Shown here: piece by piece, positions 1 through 9,813 of the stretch | How the letters are laid out: each line of letters starts with the position of its first letter | Numbering within the stretch: the stretch's first letter is position 1 | Origin: Edaphochlamys debaryana | Lineage: Eukaryota; Chlorophyta; Chlorophyceae; Chlamydomonadales | Assembly: GCA_016858145.1 (NCBI GenBank) | Contig: JAEHOE010000078.1 | Coordinates: forward strand, 372,001-436,000 | Direction of reading: 5' to 3' | Length of the DNA: 64,000 bases | Translations under genes and position numbers: made by a program | Notes under the pieces: model-generated | The model's database searches: none | What the model was told of the DNA's origin: nothing | What the model saw: the letters and a program-made list of their open reading frames with translations, nothing else

Positions 1-88
1 CCCCCGCTCATCATCTCCCCCTTCTCTCCCCCTCTCCCCTCCCCTTCTCCTCCCTCCCCCTCCCCTCCCCCCCCCCGCTTCCCCCCAG

Positions 89-3000
89 CGCTCCGAGGCC
101 GCTGCGCCCGTTGTGTCCGGCTCGCTGCCCTCCTGGCTGCGCGGCCGCCTGGTGCTCAACGGCTGCGGGGACTACCGGGGCATGAGCCACCTGTTCGACG
201 GATTCGCCTGCCTCACCTCCGTGCGCCTGGGCGGGGGAGGGGCGGCGGCGACGCAGAGGTTCCTGGAGAGCGACGCGTACAGGTGGGGCGTGTGTGTGTG
301 AAGGGCTGCTCGCATGAGCCTGGGAGTCTCAGGCGCGGTGATGAGCCGGCCGGCCTTAGATACGGAACCGAAAGCCCGAGGAAACCGAAGCCCGACCCGT
401 CCCGCCCATCCCGAACCCGTTGTCGCCGCTTGAGCCGCGTCGGAGCCGTAGTTTGTAGCTGGTAATAGTGAGGTAGACTAGAGCTGGTGCGGCCCGCCGG
501 CGGCGCAGAAGGGCACAGCAGAGCAAGCATGCGCACCGAGCAGCCCGCGAGACCGGAGCCCACCCGAACGGAACACTCCCGATACCCACCTGGACCAGCA
601 GGACGAAGGCGGCGCCGCCGCGAGGGGATTGTGGGAAGGGGGAACGGGTGTGTGTGTGTGTGTGTAGGCGGGAAGGGGGGAGGGGGGAGAGGGGAGGGCA
701 TGGGGAGGGCGTGGGCGGGAGGACGGCAGATGGGGCGAGGGGCGGGGAGCTACATTGACGGGTGGGGGCAATACAAGTGTTGCGCTGTGCAGATCGTGCA
801 TACCCTGTCGCACCCACACCTCCCATTCACCCTTCTCTTCCCCTGACCCCCCTTCCCCTCCCCCCTCCCTTTGCAGCCACTTCCGGCGCACGGGCCGGCT
901 CAAGTACAGGGAGTTCGCCACTGCCCCCGCCCCCCGGCTGCCGGGGCCGCTGGGCTGGGCCCTCAGCACGGCGGCAAATGTGGTGGCGGCGGTGGGGAGG
1001 GCCCTGTCGGGGGGGGGGGGGGGATGACAGTGGGTGCGGAGGGTCCGGATGACATGGTATGGTATGGGGGGCATTCGGGTGCTGGAGGGGATGGTCGCAT
1101 CGTGCTGCCCGCTGCTGTGGGTTGGGCTGGCCTACCCTCAGTCGTCTTGGTCATGGGGGTTGCCGGAGGGTCAAGCTACCCTTGCCCGGTACCAAGCTGC
1201 CAAACTGCCCTTACACGTCGCCTTCGCCGTGCCCCCCCCCTCCCCCCCCCATCAACCCCCCCCCAGCTCACGGGTCTGCAGGGCTACAGCGACAATGCCT
1301 CCGTGACGCTCACCCCCCTGCCGGGGGGACAGCTGCTGGCGCTGAGCGGTGGGGGGGGGGGAGGGGGAAGGGGGGTGTTTGTTGCTGAGCGGGAAGGGGG
1401 AAGGGGCGAGGGGAGGGGGGGAGGGAAGTGGGCTGGCAGGAGCGGGCCAGGGCTTCGGCTATACGGTAGCCGATATCCCCAGCCCCGCAGCTCAGCCCTC
1501 CCTAATTGGCAGTGCTCCAGGAGCAGGCGGAAGCGGGTCCGCGCCTTCCGCCAATGGCCTCTGCCTCCTCTTTCGGCCTCCCTCACCCCACCACCGCCCC
1601 ACCACTCGCTGGCCACTCCCCCCCCCTCTCAGTCGTCTCACCCGTCCCTCTCACCCCCCCCCCCACACGCACACACCGCAGAGACCCGCAACGCGGCCTA
1701 CATTGTGGACGCAGCCACGCTGGAAACCATACGGCACGTGACGTACAACCCGAGGTGAGCACGTGCGGCAAGTGGTGCAGGATTTAGGGGTTAGGGGTTA
1801 AGGGTTTGCACGTGCGGCAAGTGCGGGGGCAATGGGCGGATCTCTGGGGTCTGGGCGCGCTCTGCATGGACACCAGGGGCCAAGGGCCCTCCTTCGCTGT
1901 TCACCTCCAGGCGCTTCAGCTGCTCGTCGCTGCCCTCCTTCCCCTCCCCCACCTTTTCCCCTCCACCCCCGTCCCTCAACGCCCCCTCCGCCCCTGTCAG
2001 GGCTGACTCCATCCCCGGGGACATCTCCAGCGCCCACGTCAAGGGGCCCCTGCCCGACGGCCGACTGCTCAACTTCACCCGATCGCTGCCGTACGGCGGT
2101 TACCACGTGTTCCTGCAGGACCCCGTGACGCTCAGGCGGGAGAAGATCGCCTTCGTCAAGTGCGTACGGCAGTCGGATGGTTTCTGGATCTCTCTCCATG
2201 TTCCATGCTCGCTCTGTGCCGGATCCGCTGCCTCTGCCCCTACATGATCCAGCATCAGCTAGATCCTCCTCCCGCTTCCTTCCGCTGCCCCTGCAATCCG
2301 CCTCGCATGCATGGCCCTCCACCGGAAGGCCCCCTGACCCCGCTTGCCATTTGCCTCCTCCTCCGCCGCCTCCTCCCCCTCCCCTCCCCCTGTCAGGGAC
2401 CGTGATCCCGCCGCCCCCTGCTGGATCCACGACATGGCCGCCACGGATCGCCACTTAGTCATCGTGGAGCCGCCGCTGTACTTCGCGATGCGGGCGCTGC
2501 TGCTGAACACGCGGGCGCCGTACGTCTTCGCGGACTGGCGGCCCGAGGTGCGTGCGTACGGAGGAAAGATGGGAGGGTACAGGGGAGTGCGACCTGTCTT
2601 GCTGTGATGCAGGGGCCTTTGCCCATGAACAGATGTGGCACGTGGTGCAGCATGGGGGGGGGGCACGACGCGCAAGGATGGGTGTCGGGAATGGGGTGCG
2701 GAGGGGTACACTGCGTCTGCTCGCCCCTCCCACTTTGGAAAGCGGTCTGACGCACCCCTCTCGTGCTCCACAGACCCTGACACGTTCCTCCCCTTCACTC
2801 TCCTCTCCGCCTCTTCCCTCCACCCATCCACCCCCCCCCCCCCCCCCCCCCCCCCCTCCCCTCCCCCCCCAGACCGGCACACGGGTGCACGTGGTCGCCC
2901 TGGACGGCTCGGGCGTGGTCACCCACACCGCCCCGACCCACTTCACCTTCCACTTCGCCAACGCCTTCCAGCGGCCCTCGGGATCCGGATCCGGATCCGA

Positions 3001-3989
3001 GATCTGCGTGGACTACTCGGTGTACGACGACGCCACCATCATCAACGATCTCAGCCTGGACGCCATGATCACGTACCCGGGCAAGGGTGAGTCAGACGCC
3101 TGATTGCGCGCTTCGACTGGGCCATATAGAAGGACTTCCCCCTAGGAAGCACCTCAGCTGCGCACATGGCGCCGCGCCGCTCCATGTGCCGGCATGTGAG
3201 GGGCCCCCACTGACAGCGTTGGCCCCAATTCACCCTTCATCCTGCAAGGGGGCTTGAACCTGAGCACACTGCCCTCCACCTGCAACCATCCCCTGCCCTT
3301 CCCCCACCTCCCCTCCCCCCAGACATCTCCCCCAGCCGCCTGCGCCGCCTCACCATCCCCCTCACCGACGCATCGGGCCGCCCCGTGGGCCCCTCGGCCC
3401 TGGCCGCCCCCGCGCCCCTGATCCGGGACGAGGCGGCGTACGGCAACTTCATCGAGTTCCCCGCCGTCAGCCCCGCCGTACGGGGCCTGCCGTACCGCTA
3501 CGCGTACGGCACTGCTGCCGTACGGCCCACCAACATGGGCAACGCGCTGGCCCGCCACGACCTGCAGGAGGGCACCAGCAAGATCTGGTTCGAGCCGGGG
3601 GCCATGCCGTGTGAGTGGGGAAGGGGACAGCTGGCCGTGTGTGTGAAGGGCCGCAGGCTGCGGGTTGCAGCTTGGCTTGGAACACTTCAAGTGATAGCAG
3701 CAGCTGCATTTACACCCGCGCCCCGGCCTCCCACACGCCATCTCACCTCTTCCCCGCCCTTCCCCCCCTTTCCCCCCCCTGCCCCCCCCCAGCCGAGCCC
3801 TGCTTCGTCCCCCGCCCCGGCGCCACCCGCGAGGACGACGGAGTGGTGCTGGCGCCCATCGCCCGGGGCGACGGGGGCAGCCAGCTGCTGGTGCTGGACG
3901 GGGGCAGCTGGGAGGAGCTGGCGAGGGTGCAGCTGCCGTTCGCGGTGCCGTACAGGTTCCACGGGGCGTGGGTGCCCCAGGAGGAGTGA
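89..3989 (+). CDS. Carotenoid cleavage oxygenase (RPE65/CCD family), 5' end missing
   Basis: Non-heme Fe(II) enzyme family that cleaves carotenoid or apocarotenoid double bonds with O2. Exons I can place: 89-282, 878 to about 1015, 1267 to about 1347, about 1680-1756, about 2002-2160, 2396 to about 2550, 2873 to about 3087, 3324-3610 and 3793-3989. The first exon has the family N-terminal block (LVLNGCGDYRGMSHLFDGFA, then RFLESDAYR). Four histidine positions expected to bind iron are present in order: SSAHVK, WIHDMA, TFHFANAF and the C-terminal YRFHGAW. EFPAVSPAVRG is also typical. The acidic residue often following the third histidine block is Gln here (ANAFQ). The gene starts before the window; the end of exon 2 runs into a poly-G tract, so that junction is unsure. 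Substrate cannot be told from sequence. A GSGSGS stretch is encoded by a GGATCC hexamer repeat near 2978-3000. Confidence 0.88.
1783..1807 (+). repeat. Short telomere-like TTAGGGG repeat in an intron
   Basis: Three degenerate TTTAGGG/TTAGGGG units lie in an intron of the carotenoid oxygenase gene. It is too short to call an old telomere; it may be chance or a repair scar. Confidence 0.4.
2831..2856 (+). repeat. 26-nt poly-C run at an intron 3' end
   Basis: An uninterrupted run of 26 C lies about 16 nt before the exon beginning at 2873. It serves as an extreme pyrimidine tract and is a likely site of length error in sequencing. Confidence 0.9.
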
Positions 3990-4388
3990 GGGAGGGGATT
4001 TGGGGGGGAAGGGGAGGGCAGGGAGGCGTGGGAGGGCAGGGCGCTAGGGGGTGCGCGGGGTTGTGTGGTGGAGGGCGCGGGGCTGGAGGGAGCGCGGGGT
4101 GGTATGAGCGCTCGCTCGGTCGGTGGGGCAAGGGACCGGTTGCGAGTCAGGGTAGGCAGCAGCAGGACGCTGAGGGGGTGGCGCGTGGGCAGCGCACGGG
4201 GCACGACGGGGACAGGGAGCAAGCGCCCACGCAGTGCAATGGTCCGGCAGCGTGGGGAAAAGAGCACGGCTGGGGACATGGGGGAAAGTGGGGATGGTGG
4301 GCATGGGCGCATGCGGACATGGGGAAAGCGGCACGGTCGGGAAGATATTGAGCTGCAAGCACTACCAAAACCTTCGAACCGAGCCGCA
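3990..4388. other. Intergenic spacer, no gene seen
   Basis: G-rich sequence between two same-strand genes. It must hold the 3' UTR of the oxygenase gene and the promoter of the next gene, but I see no clear TATA box or TGTAA. Confidence 0.5.
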
Positions 4389-7059
4389 ATGCTAGGCCAG
4401 AGGGAGCTACGCCTCGCGGCCCGCAGCAGCCAGGGCGCTCTCGGCGCTCGGAGCTGCGTCCCCGCGGCTCGCTGCTGCGCCCGGCGCTCCGCGGCCCGCG
4501 CTCTTGCCCCGCATCTGCAGGGCAGCAGCAGCAGCAGCAGCTACAGGAGGTGGGAGCTGCTGAGGCCGAGCGCGAGCGCTTCGGAGGTGAGGCCGGCGCT
4601 TGCCTCGATGCGCACGCGCCGCTCGGCTGGCCGTGAACTTCACGGCTTGGGCACCCGACCTAACTCGCGCTCTGGCCTTGCTTCGACAGGACTCACAGCC
4701 CGGCCCACCGGAACGATATGTGCCGGACTCAGCAGAGCAGGTGGGGTGAGCAGCTGGTCCGAGCGTCCGAGCAAGCAAGCCCAGCGCGCGACCCCTCCTC
4801 AATGCACCCCCGCATCCCAACTTCCCAGTCCCCCGCCGCTTCCCCCCACAGCCACCGGCCGCCACCCCCGCCCCCCAGCCCGCCCCCCAGCCCGCCCCCC
4901 AGCCCGCCCCCCAGCCCGCCCTCGGGCCCCGGGAGCTGCTGCTGCTGCAGCGCCTGGAGCAGACCCGGGCGGAGGGGGGCAGGCGCGAGGCGGAGCTCCT
5001 GCAGCAGGTGGGGTGGGTGTGGAGGGGTGCGTGGGGCGCCCTCCATGCTGCGGGCACTGGGTGGGGGGAGGGGCACACGGCCCACCTTGCCCAGCAGGCC
5101 CACCTTGCCCAGCAGGCAGTTCATTACATCCCGTACATAAGTGCACACGCGCCTGTTGACGTAACGTGCCATACTGTACGGTCACGTGGCAGCTGCTGGA
5201 GGTCCAGCGCGAGGCGTCACGGCGGGAGGCCGAGCTGGCGGAACAGGCAAGGAGGGAGGTGGTCTTCTGAGGGTGGCCCGAGGGTGGCCTGCTGCGTGTG
5301 CGTGGGAGCAGCTGATGATGAGGCGGTTAGCAGACTGCTACGTCCCTCACTTGTGCCTCCGCACCTCGCTCCCTGCCGGTCGCCGGCCCCACCCACCTCT
5401 CTTCTCCCGTCCCTTACCCCCCCACCCATACCCTGCAGCTCAGCCGCGATGCCCAGCTCATCGGCAGCCTTGAGGGCTGGCGCAGCGCCATAGTCCCGCA
5501 CGTGGCCAACTTGCAGCGGGAGCTGGAGGAAGCCAGGGGCCAGCTGGAACAGCTCCAGGTGCGTACGTACGGTACCGCACCGCACCACACCCTGCCGTGC
5601 CGTACCGTACCGCACCTGCCGTGCTGCCGTACATGCAGGTCCAGGCGGGCAGGCACAAGGCCCACATCTCGTCGCTGCAGCAGCGGCTGGAGGAGGAGCG
5701 GGACCGCAGCGACGCGGCCGCGGGGCAGGGCGTGGCGGAGGCGGTGGAGGCCGGCATTGACCGGGCCCTCGAGCAGATGCTCGAGCAGATTCAGCGCAGG
5801 CAGGAGCAAAGCCTGCAGCAGCAGCAGAAGCGGCGGAAGGGTGCCCAGCCAGACCCGGTGGGTGCGAGGCGGACCTCTGGGCACGCACGCACGGGCCCCC
5901 CGTCGCTCCCATCCCCCCTCGCTCGCTCGGGGTCAGTAACTCTAGCAACGCGGCAGTGCCCCTTCATAAGGCACCCTCCACATGCCGCATGCATGCAGGC
6001 TGAGCTGCGGGATGCGGTGTTTGCGAAGGACGTGGAGGGGGTGCGGGAGCTGATGGCGGCGGGGGTGCCACCCGACGCCGAGGCGGCAACCAGCAGTGAG
6101 GTAAGTTCACCGGCCGGTGCCGCTCAGCTCAGCCCCACGCAGAGAGCGGCTCCAGCGGCTCTAATTGCATGCCGTACTTTCGTTCCTTGCCCCAGAACGG
6201 CAACGGCCCCCTGCACACCGCCGCCGGCTACAAAGGCGGCTCCCTGGAGATCTGTCGGCTCCTCATTGCCGTGGGGGCCGACCTAGAGGCAACAAACAAT
6301 GTGAGCTGCTGAGGGTACCGGTACAGGTGTCGCTGCAAGCGCATGCCTAGCCCCTGCCTGCTTCATCAAATTTGCGAGACCAGTCTGATGTGTCTGTCCT
6401 TCGCGTGCAGAGGAGCGCTACGCCCCTGCACCAGGCAGCCCGGTTCGGAAAGGTCGAGGTGCTCAGGTGCCTCCTGGTCGCCGGGGCCTCCCCCAACGCG
6501 ATGGACAATGTGAGGGCAAGGGTGCATACATCTGCAACGCCCATTGTGCCTGCCTCTCGTCCACCCATCAAGCCTAATACCCGGTAGCTTGTGTAACCTG
6601 CTCCCCGCCGCACAGTCCGGGGAGACGCCCCTTCATGACGCCGCCCGACGTGGCTCCCCCCGTATGGTGGAGCTGCTGCTGTTGGCGGGGGCGGACAAGG
6701 AAGCCACAAACAACGTGCGTGGGGTGTGCGCAGTGGAGACCGGGGCGCGCGACACCCCTGCGGCAGTGCTGAGCCCCCCACTTGCCCCCACGTACCTCAC
6801 GCACCTCACCCTCTCAGCCCCGCCCGCACACTCCTTCCCCCCCACCCCTGTGCCCATGCGCGCACAGGATGGGTACACGGCGTACGATGTCTCGGCACAC
6901 AACGCCCGGGTGGAGGAGCTGCTGTGGGAGGAGGGGGAGGAGGGCGAGGAGGGAGACGACGAGTACGCCGAAAGCGATGACTACGATGCGTCCGATGATG
7001 AGGACGACGACCAGTACTACACCAACAGCAGCAACTACGACTCGGACGATGACGACTGA
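4389..7059 (+). CDS. Coiled-coil protein with four ankyrin repeats and an acidic tail (448 aa)
   Basis: Exons, all phase 0: 4389-4586, 4852-5007, 5193-5246, 5439-5561, 5639-5857, 5999-6100, 6196-6300, 6411-6509, 6616-6714 and 6868-7059. Residues 1-66 are Ser/Arg/Ala-rich with a poly-Ser run. A Pro/Gln stretch (four PAPQ units) follows, then a long heptad-like coiled coil rich in Glu, Gln and Leu (about residues 85-250). Four ankyrin repeats occupy roughly 251-385 (GPLHTAAGYKG, TPLHQAARFGK, TPLHDAARRGS and a leading degenerate repeat), each on its own exon. The C-terminal ~45 residues are Asp/Glu/Tyr-rich. Exon 3 ends in a GC donor (CAG|GCAAGG); reading through would reach a stop. ATG 4389 was chosen because it keeps phase 0 into exon 2. 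Probably a scaffold or adaptor; no catalytic domain is seen. Confidence 0.75.
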
Positions 7060-7143
7060 TGACTGCTACTGGGCTGCTGAGGCAGTAGTGGCATGCCTGA
7101 AGGGAGGTTCGGCTGCAGGATTGGGTGTTCGGCAAGGGGAGCG

Positions 7144-7148
7144 TGTAA
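7144..7148 (+). terminator. TGTAA polyadenylation signal of the coiled-coil/ankyrin gene
   Basis: TGTAA lies 85 nt after the stop codon. TGTAA is the characteristic poly(A) signal of chlorophyte algae. Confidence 0.55.
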
Positions 7149-7720
7149 TCAAGTTCTAATGAATTGCTATTGAAAGCTCATAGTTCCAGCTATCAGTTAT
7201 AGAGGTTGTCTAGCGAGTTGGTGGCGTGCAGGCGAGGCTCGAAGTCCGGGTGCATCGGCGCATCGACCTGCTCCCCGGCCTTCCTTCCACCTGGAACATT
7301 ACTCCTCAAGGTATGCGCTATCCATTAGGGACGCAAGTGAACAGGCCTGAACGGTCCGGCGTGTTTTGCTCGCAGCGTCCATCCTCACCCCACCCATCGC
7401 CAGCGGCCATGTAAGGAATCCCGCATCCTCCCGCATGTCCGTGTTGCGGTTCAGATGATAGGAGAGCTTAGCGGCAGTCTTCGGCGACTTTGGCGCGGCA
7501 CCAGCTCCGCATCCGGGTGAACTCGAACCGTGATGTTCTCTTTGTCACCCTGCCCAGGCCCCTTGGAGGGGGCCCCGCGCCCCTGCCCCTTCAGGCCCCG
7601 CTTCCCCGCCCAGCCCTCTCCCCGCCCGCGTCCCTACACCCCTCAACCCCTCTGCAGCTGTGGTGCGGGTGCAGCAGTTGTCGCGCCGGGCATACGTTAG
7701 TGAGTTGTCGAGCGAAGCAT
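7149..7720. other. Intergenic region, no gene seen
   Basis: Mixed-composition spacer between the 3' end of the coiled-coil/ankyrin gene and the 3' end of the U6-like gene. Only short open frames without family features were found. Confidence 0.5.
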
Positions 7721-7721
7721 A

Positions 7722-7822
7722 ACAATTTGGAACCATTTCTCGATTTGTGCGTGTCATCCTTGCGCAGGGGCCATGCTAATCTTCTCTGTATTTTTCCAAT
7801 TTTAACAGATGTCCCGAAGGAC
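7722..7822 (-). ncRNA. U6: U6 spliceosomal snRNA (variant or possibly non-functional copy)
   Basis: Read on the minus strand from 7822, it begins GTCCTTCGGGAC (the U6 5' stem-loop), then AAAATTGGAA, then the invariant core ATACAGAGAAGATTAGCATG (7791-7772), then GCCCCTGCGCAAGGATGACA and CGCACAAATCGAGAAATGG. This order and the length of about 101 nt are those of U6, the catalytic snRNA that pairs with U4, U2 and the 5' splice site. Two differences from canonical U6: the usual AACGATACAG reads AAAAATACAG, and the 3' end reads CCAAATTGTTATG without a run of four or more T. The RNA core is unmistakable; whether this copy is expressed is less sure. Confidence 0.88.
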
Positions 7823-7845
7823 GAATATGTCAGGGCGCTTAGAAG

Positions 7846-7853
7846 TATATATA
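7846..7853 (-). promoter_or_regulatory. TATA box of the U6-like gene
   Basis: TATATATA lies 24-31 nt upstream of the predicted U6 5' end, the spacing used by RNA polymerase III type 3 promoters. No upstream sequence element was recognised. Confidence 0.7.
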
Positions 7854-7859
7854 CCCGAA

Positions 7860-9489
7860 ATTCCCGGCCAACGCGCCCAGCCAGTCGTCGCGCGGGGCCG
7901 ACGACCTACGGCCAACACCGCGGAGGGTGTCGGTGCGCGGCGAGAAGTCGCGCGACGCAACTCCGCCGTGGGCGGTAGACCCAAGCCTAAGAGCGTGCGC
8001 ATCAATCGGTGCTCGATGACATGTCAGGACAGGCAGGCATGTCTGCACGCCCGAGTGAAGTTCAGCCGACGCAAGTGCGTGCAGGAGGGGACCAGACCAA
8101 AGCGTCGAGGCAGGCCGGGTGGGATTCGGTGGGAGGTGCAGCGCAAAGGCGTGCCTGCGTGTGGGCGGCGTACGTCGCTGGGCTGGGTTGGGCTTGAGGA
8201 GGGGTGGGAAAGGGCCGGGGGTGCGTGTGGGGGCCTGGGGGGGAAGGGCGAGGGAGGCGGACGACGCCCTTCCCCCTGCACATCCACGTTGCCCTCGCTG
8301 TCTACGAGTGTCTGCACCCTGCCCCGCTTCCGGGTAGGGAACGGAGCTGAGCACGCGCTTGGGGAGGAACAGGAAGCATGCCGCTCCACGGCACTGACTG
8401 GCAATGACGCCAGCAAGGTCCAAACTCCAAGTTAAGTGGCAAGGGGCAGAGAGCCGCTGGGGTGCAGCAGGGTGGGTATGTACGCGTGTATGTGTAAATA
8501 CGTGTGCGACCGGCCGTAGGGTGTACGACAACCCTTACGCCCGTGCGCATGGCTTGGGGGCCCGGGGTCAAGAAGGGGAGGGTGGAGGGGGAGGGGCGGG
8601 GGAGGTCTACCAACACTTGGCGGGGAGCTGGGGTCAGAAGGGGGAAACGCCAAGGGGGCGGAAGAGGGGGTAACTGAGGGGGGGGTGTAGCCCGCGTGGA
8701 GAAGAAGGAAGAGGGCAGACAGGGGGGGGGGGGGCACAAACAAAGTTCCCCGATACTATGCCCCAAAGTTCCCCAACCCCCCGGGGCCGACGACCGACCG
8801 ACCCGTACAGTGTACGGCACTGTCATACAAGGCCTGCACGTACTCCATTTTATGCCGTTCGCGTTTCGCTGGACTGCTGGCCGCGTGCACTATCCATGGG
8901 TGCACACAGCACTCCCGGTTGGCCGTGGCCTACGTTGGTCGTGTACCATCGACCATGCCACGGACCCCGACCCGTCAATTGACCAACGGGTCGGCACCGA
9001 GGAGTGATATTAAGGCTGTACTGCAGGGTTGGGGGTTGGGGGTCGGGGTCGTGCCCGCATTGAGTGATGCCCGAAAGAACAGTTTGCGCGAGGGGGAAGG
9101 GAGGGCGGATCTGCCGTGGAGGTTAGTCAAAGAGTTTGGTGTTGACAAGGTGGGACTAAATAAGCGTACCAGGCATGCCCAAATGGTGTTACCTAGGGTG
9201 TAGCTGTGGGTGCGACCGAACTGGGTAAGAGTAGCGGCTTAAGCTCATGCAAGGGTGGGGTTGTCAATGAGGGGTTTCGCTGGGACAAGAGCACGCTCGG
9301 CTTACGCGCGTTTCGTTCGGGGCCTGGGTTGTTCCTGCACTGAGTACTGTGCAGCGCAGCAGCGCGCCCTTTTGAGTGGCCCGGAGTGGGGAACGGGGAG
9401 CAAGGCGACTGGGGTCGCGAGAGGCGAGGTGACGAAGTCGTGAAGGGGGGGGGATGCGGACAGGAGGAGGACTGACCGGATAGCGGGTA
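7860..9489. other. Long intergenic region, no gene seen
   Basis: About 1.6 kb with G-rich stretches and no convincing exon on either strand. Around 9395-9425 there is a second, degenerate copy of the CAAGGCGACTGGG-TCGCGAGAGG block found again at 9568-9592 and 16921-16944, so the right end of this region is part of the duplicated U-box unit. Confidence 0.5.
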
Positions 9490-9813
9490 CTCGTAGGGAG
9501 CGGCGAGCTGGAGAGGCGACTGACGGGATAGGCAACACTTGGCCTGCCTCACGTTATACAGTGTAAAGCAAGGCGACTGGGTTCGCGAGAGGGGGGTCAC
9601 GTAAATGGGTGGGGATGGAGGGGTTTCGGAGTTTGGGTTTGGCACGATTGGGTCGCGATCAACGCGATGAATCCGATGATGGCTACTGCCGCGGGTTGTC
9701 AACAGTAGGTCGCATAGATGTGCTGAAATGGACGCCTTTACGGTGCAGCTGCTTGATGGCGCGCTTTGCCAAACCGCAACCTAAAATGAACGTCGGCTCT
9801 GCGCACCGCTAGC
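9490..9813 (+). promoter_or_regulatory. Upstream region of U-box/ANK copy A, duplicated at 16810-17149
   Basis: This ~324-nt block is highly similar to 16810-17149. Shared landmarks in order: GTAGGGAGCGGCGAG, CTCACGTTATACAGTGTAAAG, GGGTTTGGCACGATTGGG, GGCTACTGCCGCGGGTTGT, then AAAATGAACGTCGGCTCTGC just before the start. In the second copy the block begins directly after the stop of copy A, so the duplicated unit is gene plus spacer, with as little as ~330 bp for promoter and 5' UTR. A weaker relative precedes copy C (about 42280-42443). Confidence 0.75.
9786..9812 (+). promoter_or_regulatory. Eight-codon upstream ORF one base before the copy A start
   Basis: An ATG at 9786 opens MNVGSAHR and stops at TAG 9810-9812; a single C separates that stop from the main ATG at 9814. 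The same uORF is present at 17122-17148 before copy B. Copy C has lost the ATG (TTG). If inside the transcript it would force reinitiation or leaky scanning. Confidence 0.5.

Noticed and set aside
4065..4388. Upstream extension of the coiled-coil/ankyrin gene in the same open frame
   Set aside because: Open frame is Gly/Arg low complexity of the kind seen in every frame here; ATG 4389 gives a phase-consistent first exon. An earlier start cannot be excluded.
7505..7535. Possible tRNA T-arm on the minus strand (GGTTCGAGT)
   Set aside because: The flanking bases do not form a 5-bp T stem and no acceptor, D or anticodon arm fits around it.
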